A DNA stretch of 61,519 bases. Source: Microvirga zambiensis WSM3693 (GTDB taxonomy: Bacteria; Pseudomonadota; Alphaproteobacteria; Rhizobiales; Beijerinckiaceae). The position numbers and the translations under genes were made by a program. The DNA lies in assembly GCF_016735695.1 (NCBI RefSeq), contig NZ_JAERQD010000038.1, positions 1 through 61,519 on the forward strand, read 5' to 3'. Positions within the stretch are counted from its first letter, which is position 1, and each line of letters begins with the position of its first letter. This document shows, in pieces, positions 41,382-49,369 of the stretch. The notes under the pieces are model-generated. The model was not told where the DNA came from, did no database searches, and was given only the letters and a program-made list of their open reading frames with translations.

Positions 41382-43328
41382 TCACCCGCCGGTGCGCAGC
41401 GCCCGCAGCTTCTCGGAGAGCTCCGTCCAGCGATAGGGCTTGCTGATGAAGGAGACGCCCGCGCCGAGCCCCTCGGAGGGCAGGGCCGACATGGGATAGC
41501 CGGAGGCGAGCAGAATCTTCAGGTTGGGCCGCATCTCGCGTGCCCTTCGCGACAGTTCGACCCCGTTCATTCCATTCGGCATGATCACGTCGCTGAACAG
41601 CACGTCGATGACGGCGGCGCCCTCCAGCACGGCGATGGCCTCATGGGCATCGGTGGCCGTGACGACGTCGTAGCCCAGGCTGTCGAAGATATCGCTGGCG
41701 ACCTCGCGCACGGAGGGATCGTCCTCGACGATCAGGACGGTCCCGGCACTGTCCCGTGCAGTCCGCTCCGCGGCGACGTCGCTTTCCGTCGGCTCTTCCC
41801 CACGCTCCTGAGCGGGCAGCAGCATGATGACCCTGCTGCCCTTGCCGGGCTCGCTCTCGATCTCGATATGGCCGCCCGACTGGGTCACGAAGCCGTAGAC
41901 CTGGCTCAAGCCGAGACCGGTGCCCTTGCCGACTTCCTTCGTGGTGAAGAAGGGCTCGAACACGCGTTCCACCATATCCGGAGTCATGCCGATCCCCGTA
42001 TCTTCCACGATGATCGACACATAGGGGCCCGGCTGCAGGCTCGCGGCGGTACGATCCCCGTCGCCGAGGGTGACATCGCCGGTGGCGATCGTCAGAGAGC
42101 CGCCATTCGGCATGGCATCGCGGGCATTCACGACGAGGTTGAGAACGGCCGACTCGAATTGCGGCCCGTCGACGGAGATCCACTTCACCCGCGGGGCGAG
42201 CGAAAGCTTCAGCGCGATCAGCTCGCCGCAGGCGCGGCGAAGAACCGTCTCGAAGCCTTCGATGAGCGTGTTCGGATTGTGCGAAACAGGCTGCAGCGGT
42301 TGACGGCGGGAGAAGGCGAGAAGCTGCTGCGTCAGCTTCGATCCGCGCTCCGCCGCGCGCTGCGCGCTTTCGATCAGCTTGACGTCCCGCGGATCGCGCG
42401 CATTGCGCGTGAGCAGATCGAGATTGTTGACGATGATCGTCAGAAGATTGTTGAAGTCGTGGGCGACGCCCCCGGTGAGCTGGCCGACCGCCTCCATCTT
42501 CTGGGCCTGGAAAAGCGCGGCCTGCGCCTGTTGCAGAGCCTCCTGCGCCTGCCGCCGTTCGGTGATGTCGCGGGTGATCTTTGCAAAGCCGATCAGGGTG
42601 CCCATGTCGTTGTGGATCGGGTCGATGACGACGCTCGCCCAGAAACGCGTGCCGTCCTTGCGCAGACGCCAGCCTTCAGCCTCGAACTTGCCTTCGCGCA
42701 CCGCCGTATCGAGCGCGCGACGCGGCAGGCCGCTGGCGCGGTCCTGATCAGTGTAGAACTGCGAGAAATGCCGGCCGACGATGTCTTTTTCCGAGTACCC
42801 CTTGATCCGCTGCGCCCCGGCATTCCAGTTCGTCACATAACCTTCCGGGTCGAGCATATAGATCGCGTAATCCGTGACGCCCTGGACCAGAATGCGGAAG
42901 CGTTCCTCGCTCTCCTTGAGCGCCTGCTCGGATTTTTTCCGCTCGGTGAGGTCACGGGTGATCTTGGCGAAGCCGAGGAGGCTGCCGCCGGCATCGCGGA
43001 TGGGGTCGATGACCACATGCGCCCAGAAGCGCGTGCCGTCCTTGCGCACACGCCAGCCTTCGGCCTCGAACTTGCCTTCGCGCGCCGCCGTGTCGAGTGC
43101 CCGTCGCGGCAGGTTCGTCGCAAGATCTTCCTCGGTGTAGAAGCGCGAGAAATGATGTCCGAGGATCTCGCTTTCCTTATAGCCTTTGAAGCGCTGCGCT
43201 CCGGGATTCCAGCTGACCACGATACCCGTCGGATCGAGCATGTAGATGGCATAGTCGGTGACCGCATCGACGAGGAGTTGGAAACGTCTCTCCAGCGTCT
43301 TTGTCGTATCCCCTGGCACAGCATTCAT
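41382..43328 (-). CDS. Hybrid sensor histidine kinase with two PAS domains and receiver
   Basis: 648 residues and no membrane helices, so a cytosolic sensor. PAS1 (about 12-132) and PAS2 (about 143-262) are near copies of each other. Both carry V-T-D-Y-A-I-Y-M-L-D-P and R-R-A-L-D-T-A-x-R-E-G-K-F-E-A-E-G-W. HisKA follows with His290 in G-G-V-A-H-D-F-N-N-L-L-T, then HATPase (N-L-V-V-N-A-R-D-A-M, D-T-G-I-G-M, G-T-G-L-G-L). A C-terminal receiver begins V-L-I-V-E-D-D. The ATG at 43328 is used; a GTG 14 codons upstream is possible. The sensed signal is unknown; no response regulator with an output domain is adjacent. Confidence 0.93.
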   Translation of the reverse strand: MNAVPGDTTKTLERRFQLLVDAVTDYAIYMLDPTGIVVSWNPGAQRFKGYKESEILGHHFSRFYTEEDLATNLPRRALDTAAREGKFEAEGWRVRKDGTRFWAHVVIDPIRDAGGSLLGFAKITRDLTERKKSEQALKESEERFRILVQGVTDYAIYMLDPEGYVTNWNAGAQRIKGYSEKDIVGRHFSQFYTDQDRASGLPRRALDTAVREGKFEAEGWRLRKDGTRFWASVVIDPIHNDMGTLIGFAKITRDITERRQAQEALQQAQAALFQAQKMEAVGQLTGGVAHDFNNLLTIIVNNLDLLTRNARDPRDVKLIESAQRAAERGSKLTQQLLAFSRRQPLQPVSHNPNTLIEGFETVLRRACGELIALKLSLAPRVKWISVDGPQFESAVLNLVVNARDAMPNGGSLTIATGDVTLGDGDRTAASLQPGPYVSIIVEDTGIGMTPDMVERVFEPFFTTKEVGKGTGLGLSQVYGFVTQSGGHIEIESEPGKGSRVIMLLPAQERGEEPTESDVAAERTARDSAGTVLIVEDDPSVREVASDIFDSLGYDVVTATDAHEAIAVLEGAAVIDVLFSDVIMPNGMNGVELSRRAREMRPNLKILLASGYPMSALPSEGLGAGVSFISKPYRWTELSEKLRALRTGG

Positions 43329-43434
43329 CGAAAATTCCCCAGCGGGACCGTTTGTGCGTCTTCGCGGCACATGATCCGGCCCAGTGGTCTATAACCCTGA
43401 CGGGTTCCCCTTGTTCCGCAAGCTTCGCTAGAAC

Positions 43435-44313
43435 TTAAGGCGCAGGGTCGGCCCCGCCCGGAAACGGGAAGCCGATCCAGGATGGCTTCTCCAGCCGCAC
43501 GGGGATGCCGCCCGCCCGGATGGTCTCGCCGGCCTTGAGGGCATCGTCGGCCCGGTCGAGGCGGATCATCAGCAGGCCCCGTCCTTCCGCTCCGGTACCC
43601 GTCTTGCCGAGCGCCTTGTTCCCGGCCGTGACCTCGACCCCGACTTCGGCCGCGAAGCCGCCTTCATAGACGGCCGGCACGATCCGGGTCCGGGCGGTGC
43701 CTCGGTGCTGCATGCGCGAGACGACCTCCTGGCCGACATAGCAGCCCTTGTCGAAATCGACCCCCTGGAGCTGGTCCATCAGGGCCTCGTGCGGGAAGGC
43801 GTCCCCGAACAGGAAGTCGCGCCCGCCTTCGGGCACGCCGAGCGCGATGCGGTGGGCGTGGTAGGCCTCCGCCGGGTCCCTGGCGAATTCCGCCGCGTCC
43901 TGCGCCGCGACGATGGCGCGCCAGCCGAGAGCGGGGAGGCGGGGGTCCTCGGCGACGAGGCCGGTTTCGTCCTCAGGCTTCGGAACATCCCAGCCGGCTA
44001 CGACGGCGAGGCTGTCGGAGAGGTCCTCGACAGCCACCTTGGCCCGCAGCTTGTAGAAGCCGAGGCGCTTGGCCAGATCCGGCGCGAAGACCTTCAGAAC
44101 GTCCAGGTAATAACCTCCGCCGATCTCGGCCGGGGCCTGGAAGACGAGAAAATCGAACAGGATCTTGCCTTGTGGCGTGAGCAAGGCGCCGAGGCGCGCG
44201 GCGTGCGCGGACACACGGTCCAGGTCGCAGGTGATCAGGTTGTCGAGAAAAGTCTTGGCGTCCTCCCCCGAAACCCTTACCACGCCCCGGTCGGCCAGAT
44301 GGACTGACGGCAT
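43435..44313 (-). CDS. ygfZ: YgfZ/GcvT-like folate-dependent Fe-S protein
   Basis: 292 residues. It helps maintain iron-sulphur enzymes such as MiaB, using tetrahydrofolate. The family signature K-G-C-Y-V-G-Q-E with its essential cysteine is intact and followed by R-M-Q-H-R-G. The start M-P-S-V-H-L-A-D-R-G lies 76 bases from the divergent dihydroorotase-like gene. Longer frames overlap that gene's promoter. Confidence 0.93.
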   Translation of the reverse strand: MPSVHLADRGVVRVSGEDAKTFLDNLITCDLDRVSAHAARLGALLTPQGKILFDFLVFQAPAEIGGGYYLDVLKVFAPDLAKRLGFYKLRAKVAVEDLSDSLAVVAGWDVPKPEDETGLVAEDPRLPALGWRAIVAAQDAAEFARDPAEAYHAHRIALGVPEGGRDFLFGDAFPHEALMDQLQGVDFDKGCYVGQEVVSRMQHRGTARTRIVPAVYEGGFAAEVGVEVTAGNKALGKTGTGAEGRGLLMIRLDRADDALKAGETIRAGGIPVRLEKPSWIGFPFPGGADPAP

Positions 44314-44389
44314 ATGCCCCGCTCCCTTGTTCTCACACAGTAGCGTCACATATGCCCCTTCCGCAGCCGCCTCAAGAGATGAGATTGCT

Positions 44390-45727
44390 ATGCCCAAAAC
44401 CTTCGACCTGATCCTCAAAGGCGGAATCGTCGTGAACCACGACGGACGCGTGGAGCGCGACATCGGCGTGCGCGCCGGCCGCATCGCCGCCATCGGCGAC
44501 CTGTCGCATGCATCCGCCGGGCGAGAGATCGATTGCCGCGGCCTGCATATTCTGCCGGGCGTGATCGACAGCCAGGTGCATTTCCGTGAGCCCGGCCTCG
44601 ATCACAAGGAAGATCTCGAAACGGGCTCCCGCGCCGCCGCCATGGGCGGCGTCACGACGGTGTTCGAGATGCCGAATACCGATCCTCAGACGACGACTCC
44701 CGAAGCGCTCGCCGACAAGGTGCGGCGCGGCCATCACCGCATGCATTGCGACTTCGCCTTCTGGGTCGGGGGCACGCACGAGAACGCCAACGACGTGCCG
44801 GAACTCGAGCGTCTGCCCGGCGCCGTCGGCATCAAGGTCTTCATGGGCTCGTCGACGGGCTCGCTCCTCGTCGAGGACGACGAGGGCATCGCCAATATCC
44901 TGAGCCGCACCCGCCGCCGCGCCGCCTTCCATTCCGAGGACGAAGCGATGCTGCGCGAACGCAAGAACCTGCGCGTCGAGGGCGATCCGCGCTCGCATCC
45001 GGTCTGGCGGTCCGCGGAGGTGGCGCTCGCCTGCACGCAACGCCTCGTGCGCATTTCGCGCGAGACGGGCGCGCGCATCCACGTGCTGCACATCACCACC
45101 GCCGAAGAGATGGCGCTCCTGCGCGATTACAAGGATCTCGTGACCGCTGAAGTCACGCCGCATCACCTGACCCTCGCAGGCCCTGAGGATTACGAGCGTC
45201 TCGGCACCTACATCCAGATGAATCCGCCCGTGCGCGACGAGCTGCATCGCGCCGCGCTCTGGCAGGGGCTGGACGAAGGCATTGCCGACGTTCTCGGCTC
45301 CGACCACGCGCCGCATACGCGCGAGGAGAAGGACAAGACCTATCCCAACACGCCTTCCGGCATGACCGGCGTGCAGACTCTCGTGCCGATCATGCTCGAT
45401 CATGTGAATGCGAGCAGGCTTACGCTCGAGCGCTTCGTCGACATGACGAGCGCAGGCCCCAAGCGCCTTTTCGGCATCGCCAACAAGGGCCGCATCGCGG
45501 TGGGCTACGACGCGGATTTCACCGTGGTCGATCTGAAGCGCACCGAGACGATCACCAACGACTGGATCGCCTCGAAATGCGGCTGGACGCCCTATGACGG
45601 CAAAAAGGTCACCGGCTGGCCCATCGGCACGATCGTGCGCGGCAACGTGGTGATGTGGGACGGCGCGCTCGAGACGCCGTCGCAGGGCGAGGTGGTGCGG
45701 TTCGAGGAGACCCTCGGCGGCTCCTGA
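44390..45727 (+). CDS. pyrC: Dihydroorotase-like amidohydrolase with altered metal site
   Basis: 445 residues, class I dihydroorotase/allantoinase branch. The expected H-x-H after strand 1 reads D-S-Q-V-H-F-R-E-P-G, so Gln62 replaces the first zinc histidine while His64 and Arg66 remain. The other ligands are present: Lys149 (normally carboxylated) in G-I-K-V-F-M, the histidines in V-L-H-I-T and T-P-H-H-L-T, and the aspartate in G-S-D-H-A-P-H. Either it works with one zinc or has another function. The pyrimidine assignment rests on overall similarity. It is divergent from ygfZ; no other pyr gene is nearby. Confidence 0.85.
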   Translation: MPKTFDLILKGGIVVNHDGRVERDIGVRAGRIAAIGDLSHASAGREIDCRGLHILPGVIDSQVHFREPGLDHKEDLETGSRAAAMGGVTTVFEMPNTDPQTTTPEALADKVRRGHHRMHCDFAFWVGGTHENANDVPELERLPGAVGIKVFMGSSTGSLLVEDDEGIANILSRTRRRAAFHSEDEAMLRERKNLRVEGDPRSHPVWRSAEVALACTQRLVRISRETGARIHVLHITTAEEMALLRDYKDLVTAEVTPHHLTLAGPEDYERLGTYIQMNPPVRDELHRAALWQGLDEGIADVLGSDHAPHTREEKDKTYPNTPSGMTGVQTLVPIMLDHVNASRLTLERFVDMTSAGPKRLFGIANKGRIAVGYDADFTVVDLKRTETITNDWIASKCGWTPYDGKKVTGWPIGTIVRGNVVMWDGALETPSQGEVVRFEETLGGS

Positions 45728-45754
45728 ACGGAACCCGAGCGCAGCTTCTGTGCT

Positions 45755-45842
45755 CTAGCGGCGCATCGCCGATGCGTTGCCGCCGAGCGCGAGGCGCAGG
45801 CCGAGGCCGACCATGATGAGGCTGGCGAAGCCTTTACCCCCA
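45755..45842 (-). pseudogene. 3' remnant of a LysE/RhtB-type exporter gene
   Basis: About 28 codons read K-G-F-A-S-L-I-M-V-G-L-G-L-R-L-A-L-G-G-N-A before TAG. This matches the last membrane helix and tail of LysE-family amino-acid exporters. The rest is gone: family A element A5 begins right where the gene breaks off. Too short for certainty. Confidence 0.4.
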
Positions 45843-45845
45843 TAG

Positions 45846-45984
45846 CCTCATCCTGAGGAGGGCCGTCAGGTCCGTCTCGAAGGACGAGGCGTCTCCAGCG
45901 CCCGCTGGACCCTCCTTCGAGACGGTCGCTTCGCGACCTCCTCAGGATGAGGTCGAGTTTATGCTCCTCAGGAGGAGGTTGAGG
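45846..45984. repeat. Family A palindromic element, copy A5, plus a partial arm
   Basis: CCTCATCCTGAGGAGGGCCG, GTCTCGAAGGACG, then CCTCCTTCGAGACGGTCGCT and CTCCTCAGGATGAGG. A second partial CTCCTCAGGAGGAGGTTGAG G follows at 45963-45984. Confidence 0.85.
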
Positions 45985-45999
45985 TTACATGGATTTGCG

Positions 46000-46320
46000 T
46001 TAGTCCCCGTCGGAGCCTGACCGACGGCCCGAGCGATAGCTTTTCGACAATCCTGGAAGAGCGTCGAAATCTCCTCTGATCAACGCTTCCTTCTTGGCTC
46101 GCGACCAGCCTTTGACCTGTCTTTCATACGCAATGGCTTCGATGATGCTGTCGAAATGGGTTGAGTGGACAAGCACTACGGGACGACGCCTAGCCGTGTA
46201 GCCTCCGAAATAACCCTGATTGTGCTGACTGATGCGCGTTTCCAGATCGTCGGACCGGCTTGTTCCAATGTAGTAGCTGCCGTCAGCGCAGCGAAGGATG
46301 TAAAACCAACAGCCACCCAT
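46000..46320 (-). CDS. GIY-YIG nuclease superfamily protein
   Basis: 106 residues. The GIY-YIG core is visible as F-Y-I-L-R-C...G-S-Y-Y-I-G-T-S, followed by the arginine helix (D-L-E-T-R-I-S-Q-H-N), G-G-Y-T-A-R-R-R-P-V-V-L-V, and the catalytic glutamate in A-I-A-Y-E-R-Q-V-K-G-W. It belongs to the small single-domain YhbQ-like class, whose cellular role is not settled. The start M-G-G-C-W-F-Y-I-L is preferred over an ATG ten codons earlier. Family A palindromes flank the gene on both sides. Confidence 0.9.
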   Translation of the reverse strand: MGGCWFYILRCADGSYYIGTSRSDDLETRISQHNQGYFGGYTARRRPVVLVHSTHFDSIIEAIAYERQVKGWSRAKKEALIRGDFDALPGLSKSYRSGRRSGSDGD

Positions 46321-46381
46321 TTTTGCACCTGCATCGCCGTCCTGCAGCATCCGCCGGCGAGGCTGACTTGCAAAGCTCCGG

Positions 46382-46469
46382 CCTCATCCTGAGGAGGTGC
46401 GAAGCGCCGTCTCGAAGGAGGGTCCAGCGCTCTCTGGAGACGCCGCCTGCGGCGGCCCTCAGGATGAGG
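46382..46469. repeat. Family A palindromic element, copy A6
   Basis: CCTCATCCTGAGGAGGTGCG, GTCTCGAAGGAGG, then GGAGACGCCGCC and GGCCCTCAGGATGAGGG. The right inner arm is shortened compared with A4. Confidence 0.85.
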
Positions 46470-46533
46470 GCTCAGTAAGCAACAGAGCGATGAGTCAGTC
46501 TCTCACGATGCAGCCGCCTTCGACGAGCCGCCT

Positions 46534-46797
46534 TCAATGCTTCAGCGACATCGCCATCGAGAAAGCCCCCGTGCGGATCTTGTCCGGCAGGGTGGCGGCG
46601 TATTCTGCAACGGCATCTTCGCCATAGGTGGCGACGAGCTCGGTAAAGGCCGCGAAGAGGGCGGCCTGGGCCATGCAATCGCCGTCGAGCCCGTCGAGCT
46701 CGGCCTCGGCGAAGGCATCTGTCACATAGCTCAGGGCCGCCTGCTTGAGGGCGCTGAGTTCGGTAAGCTCGTCGTGAGGGACGTCGTTATCGTTCAT
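46534..46797 (-). CDS. Small acidic helical protein, unknown function
   Basis: 87 residues, Ala/Glu/Asp-rich and probably all-helical, with no signal peptide or membrane helix. It begins M-N-D-N-D-V-P and contains two cysteine-poor amphipathic stretches (A-L-K-Q-A-A-L-S-Y-V-T-D-A-F-A-E, A-L-F-A-A-F-T-E-L-V-A-T-Y-G). Coding-like third-base GC supports it as real. No family was recognised. Confidence 0.65.
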   Translation of the reverse strand: MNDNDVPHDELTELSALKQAALSYVTDAFAEAELDGLDGDCMAQAALFAAFTELVATYGEDAVAEYAATLPDKIRTGAFSMAMSLKH

Positions 46798-47155
46798 GAT
46801 CCAGGCCCCTTTGAAGGGGCGGCGCGCGAGTTCGGTTGAATCATTTGTAGACGTCGCGCCGACCCGCCGCCAGCATCACCTTGCAAGGAGGTTAACGCGA
46901 GAGGGACTTTCCGGAAAAATGTGGATAAGAGGCGTTGCTGCAACACCTGTTTTGCTCCCCTCTGTCCCCACCACGTCGTGGCCGGCCTTGTGCCGGCCAT
47001 CCCGATACGGTGGGGCTCAGCGCGTCTCATCATCGGGATCACCGGCACAAGGCCGGTGATGACGTGGTGGGTGTGACGGGACGGTCTCACACGGTTGCAG
47101 CCAATTCTGAGCCAGACTCTCCGATGAGAGCTGAGCGAGCGGTCCGTGCTTCCTG
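46798..47155. other. 358-base gene-free stretch with a family C element
   Basis: Holds copy C4 and, upstream of the small acidic gene, a weakly AT-rich segment (GAATCATTTGTAGACG) that may carry its promoter. Nothing else was recognised. Confidence 0.5.
46974..47064. repeat. Family C palindromic element, copy C4
   Basis: GTCGTGGCCGGCCTTGTGCC, GGCCATCCCGATACGG, then TCATCGGGATCACCGGCACA and AGGCCGGTGATGACG. Confidence 0.8.
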
Positions 47156-47722
47156 TCACCCGCCGTAGCGCCCGGTGATGCTGCGCGCGAGCTGCTCGCC
47201 TTCGCCCAAGAACCGGACGGAGGCCTCCTGCGCGGACGGCGTGCAGACCCGGTAGGTGAGGGCATAGGCCTGGTAGCCTTTGTTGTAGGCGCCGGCGAGG
47301 CGCTCGCGCCGGCCGGGCGTGGTTCCCTCGGCCTCGAGCAGGATCTGCATGCGCCGGCCCCATTCGGGTGCGTCGGGGGCGCTGCAGAGCGGGCGCAGCA
47401 TGGCGAGCGACCCCATGATTTCTGCCAGCCGCAGCAGCTCCTTCTCGTAGGGAGCCGGCGGCGGCTCGACCACGGGGGCCGGCTCCGCCTGCTGTTGCGG
47501 CGCCTGCTGCGGGCGCTGCGATTGCTGGGGCCGTCGCTGCTGTTGCTGCTGCGGCGGACGAAACTGCGGCTGCGTGCGGTATTGCTGCTGCGGGACCGGC
47601 TGTCCTGGCTGCGGCTGCGGCCGGACGCCGAAGAGGCGCTCGAAGAAGCTCTGGGCCGCTGCGGGCGAGGGCGCGGCCAGCAGCAGGGCGGGAACGGCGA
47701 GAAGCAGACCCGCACGCCTCAA
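47156..47722 (-). CDS. TIGR02301-family exported protein, Gln/Pro-rich
   Basis: About 188 residues from a TTG start. Signal peptide (L-L-L-A-V-P-A-L-L-L-A-A-P-S-P-A-A-A-Q), then a Gln/Pro/Arg-rich low-complexity tract (about 32-78). The conserved C-terminal domain includes L-A-E-I-M-G-S-L-A-M-L-R-P-L-C, W-G-R-R-M-Q-I-L-L-E-A-E and A-Y-N-K-G-Y-Q-A-Y. The start codon overlaps the Nudix stop (TTGA), giving a signal peptide of normal length; a longer frame runs antisense-like through the Nudix gene. Rhizobiales family of unknown function, probably periplasmic. Confidence 0.85.
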   Translation of the reverse strand: MRRAGLLLAVPALLLAAPSPAAAQSFFERLFGVRPQPQPGQPVPQQQYRTQPQFRPPQQQQQRRPQQSQRPQQAPQQQAEPAPVVEPPPAPYEKELLRLAEIMGSLAMLRPLCSAPDAPEWGRRMQILLEAEGTTPGRRERLAGAYNKGYQAYALTYRVCTPSAQEASVRFLGEGEQLARSITGRYGG

Positions 47723-48168
47723 GCGTCGGAATCCATCCGCGCGAGCCTGAAGACCTGCGCCAGAATTCCGGCGAGCCCCGCCGTCATCGGCAGATCGGCG
47801 ATGTCCCGTTCCGTGACCCAACGGATTTCCTTTGCTTCCGGACCTGTCTGGGGTTCGCCCGAGACCCAGCGGGCAGCATGGGCGGCGATGACGACATGAT
47901 GTCTTATATGGCCTTTCTCGTCCCTTTCAATGAATTCGACGGGCGCGATCAGGCCAATAAGCTCGGCCTTAACTCCGACCTCTTCGCGAAGTTCCCTCAA
48001 CGCGGTCTCGGCCAGCGTCTCGCCGGTCTCCACCATGCCGCCGGGCAGGGAGAACAGCCCCTCGCTCGGCGGCTTCCCGCGCGCGGTGAGCAGGATCCGC
48101 CCATCCCGGATCACGGCGACGGAGGCGGCAAGGATCGGGCGGGTGGGGTAGAGGCGGTCGTCGGTCAC
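47719..48168 (-). CDS. Nudix hydrolase, ADP-ribose pyrophosphatase-like
   Basis: 149 residues. The Nudix box is complete: G-G-M-V-E-T-G-E-T-L, A-E-T-A-L-R-E-L-R-E-E-V-G-V. It hydrolyses a nucleoside diphosphate linked to X; the substrate cannot be told. It overlaps the citrate-synthase-like gene upstream by four bases and the TIGR02301 gene downstream by four bases, so the three form one translationally coupled operon. Confidence 0.92.
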   Translation of the reverse strand: MTDDRLYPTRPILAASVAVIRDGRILLTARGKPPSEGLFSLPGGMVETGETLAETALRELREEVGVKAELIGLIAPVEFIERDEKGHIRHHVVIAAHAARWVSGEPQTGPEAKEIRWVTERDIADLPMTAGLAGILAQVFRLARMDSDA

Positions 48169-49295
48169 GAGGATGTCCGGGCAGAAGGGTCATCGGTCGC
48201 GATATAGCGCGCCCGCGGCCGGATGAGAGTCGCCTGGCTGCGCTGCTCGATGGCGTGCGCCAGCCATCCGGCGGTGCGTCCGATTGCGAAGAGCGTAAAC
48301 GCCGCACCCACAGGCAGTCCATAGGCCCGCTCCATCATCACGAGCGCCACATCGATGCTTGGCCCGGCATTCGAGGCCATGGTCATCGCCCTTAAGGTCG
48401 TGGCGTCGGAAGCAAGCAGGGGAACACCTTGCAGAAGGGCGGCCGCCCGAGGGTCGCCCTCCGGGTAGAGACGGTGGCGGGTGCTGGGGGAGGGCGAGGT
48501 TTTCGGGTTGTCGAGATAAGCCCGGAACCGCTCGGTCATGCCGCCGTGATAGGGGCCGCTGAGCGCCGCGAGGCCCGCGATCACCGCATTGCGCAGCGAC
48601 GCGCCGGTTGAGGCCGTGACCCTCACGGCGAAGGCGGAGGAGCTGAGCTCGTGGTCGGCACAGAGCACCAGCGCGCGCCTGATCGTCTCGGCGGCGCGCG
48701 GCGGGGCTTTCCAGGCCGAGGCCAGATGGCGGTGGAGGGGCTCGGTCCCGGGATCGGCGCCGCTCGCCGCCGCAGCGACGAGGCGCAGGATCGCGGCCAC
48801 CTCCGCTGCCCGGGTTTCCTTAGGGGCCGGCTCGGAGAGAAGGCGAACCGCCTGCGCGACGAAGTCATGCGGGCCGAAAGCCGCTGCGGCAAGCAGGATC
48901 GGTAGTCGCGAGGGGCGATTGAAAGCGTCCTTGTCCAAGCCGCCGATCAGGAGATGCGCGATCTCCTCGAGCGTGGCGGTCCCGGCGAGGGCGATGGCGT
49001 CCTGCCCGCGATAGAAGAGCCGCCCGTCCCGGATCTGGGTGATGCTCGTCTCCAGCACGGGCAGGCCCCAGTCGAGAGCGGTCGCGGCCGCGACGGCAGG
49101 GCGGCGGAACCGCGCCTTGCGCTCGGCCAGGGTCTCCACGTCTTCAAGAGCATAGAGACGCTGGCGCGGATCATGCGGCGAGGAGAAGGAGCGGATCAGG
49201 CCCCGGCTCACATAGGCATAGAGGCTCGCCCGGCTGATGCCGAGGCGGGACGAGGCCTCTTCGGCGGTCGCGAGGTCGAGGGATGAAGCGTCCAT
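48165..49295 (-). CDS. Citrate synthase-like protein with N-terminal DNA-binding domain
   Basis: 376 residues. Residues about 8-58 form a MerR/excisionase-type helix-turn-helix (T-A-E-E-A-S-S-R-L-G-I-S-R-A-S-L-Y-A-Y-V, then R-Q-R-L-Y-A-L-E-D-V). The remainder is a citrate synthase fold. Catalytic positions are largely kept: His250 in G-P-Y-H-G-G, His274 in R-H-R-L-Y-P-E-G-D-P-R-A, and Asp315 in P-S-I-D-V-A. The G-F-G-H context and N-V-D-F-Y are lost. The layout suggests a transcription factor that senses acetyl-CoA, oxaloacetate or citrate, possibly with enzyme activity. It is divergent from a second citrate synthase gene and heads the Nudix operon. No ribosome-binding site is obvious; it may be leaderless. 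Confidence 0.88.
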   Translation of the reverse strand: MDASSLDLATAEEASSRLGISRASLYAYVSRGLIRSFSSPHDPRQRLYALEDVETLAERKARFRRPAVAAATALDWGLPVLETSITQIRDGRLFYRGQDAIALAGTATLEEIAHLLIGGLDKDAFNRPSRLPILLAAAAFGPHDFVAQAVRLLSEPAPKETRAAEVAAILRLVAAAASGADPGTEPLHRHLASAWKAPPRAAETIRRALVLCADHELSSSAFAVRVTASTGASLRNAVIAGLAALSGPYHGGMTERFRAYLDNPKTSPSPSTRHRLYPEGDPRAAALLQGVPLLASDATTLRAMTMASNAGPSIDVALVMMERAYGLPVGAAFTLFAIGRTAGWLAHAIEQRSQATLIRPRARYIATDDPSARTSS

Positions 49296-49323
49296 ATGTT
49301 GATATGTTGATTCAAGATTGACC
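49293..49323. promoter_or_regulatory. Tandem ATATGTTG repeats and TTGACC between the two citrate synthase genes
   Basis: ATATGTTG occurs twice head to tail (49294-49309), overlapping the start of the fusion gene and also forming CATAT-GTTG-ATATG. TTGACC at 49318 could be the -35 of the rightward citrate synthase gene. A binding site for the adjacent HTH protein is plausible. Confidence 0.35.
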
Positions 49324-49369
49324 GCACGGCAAGGCCGGCGTGAAGCTCTTCGGAACAAGGAGAAAGCTC

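Noticed and set aside
46796..47059. Open frame over the family C element
   Set aside because: The translation follows the palindrome and has no start signal or protein-like character.
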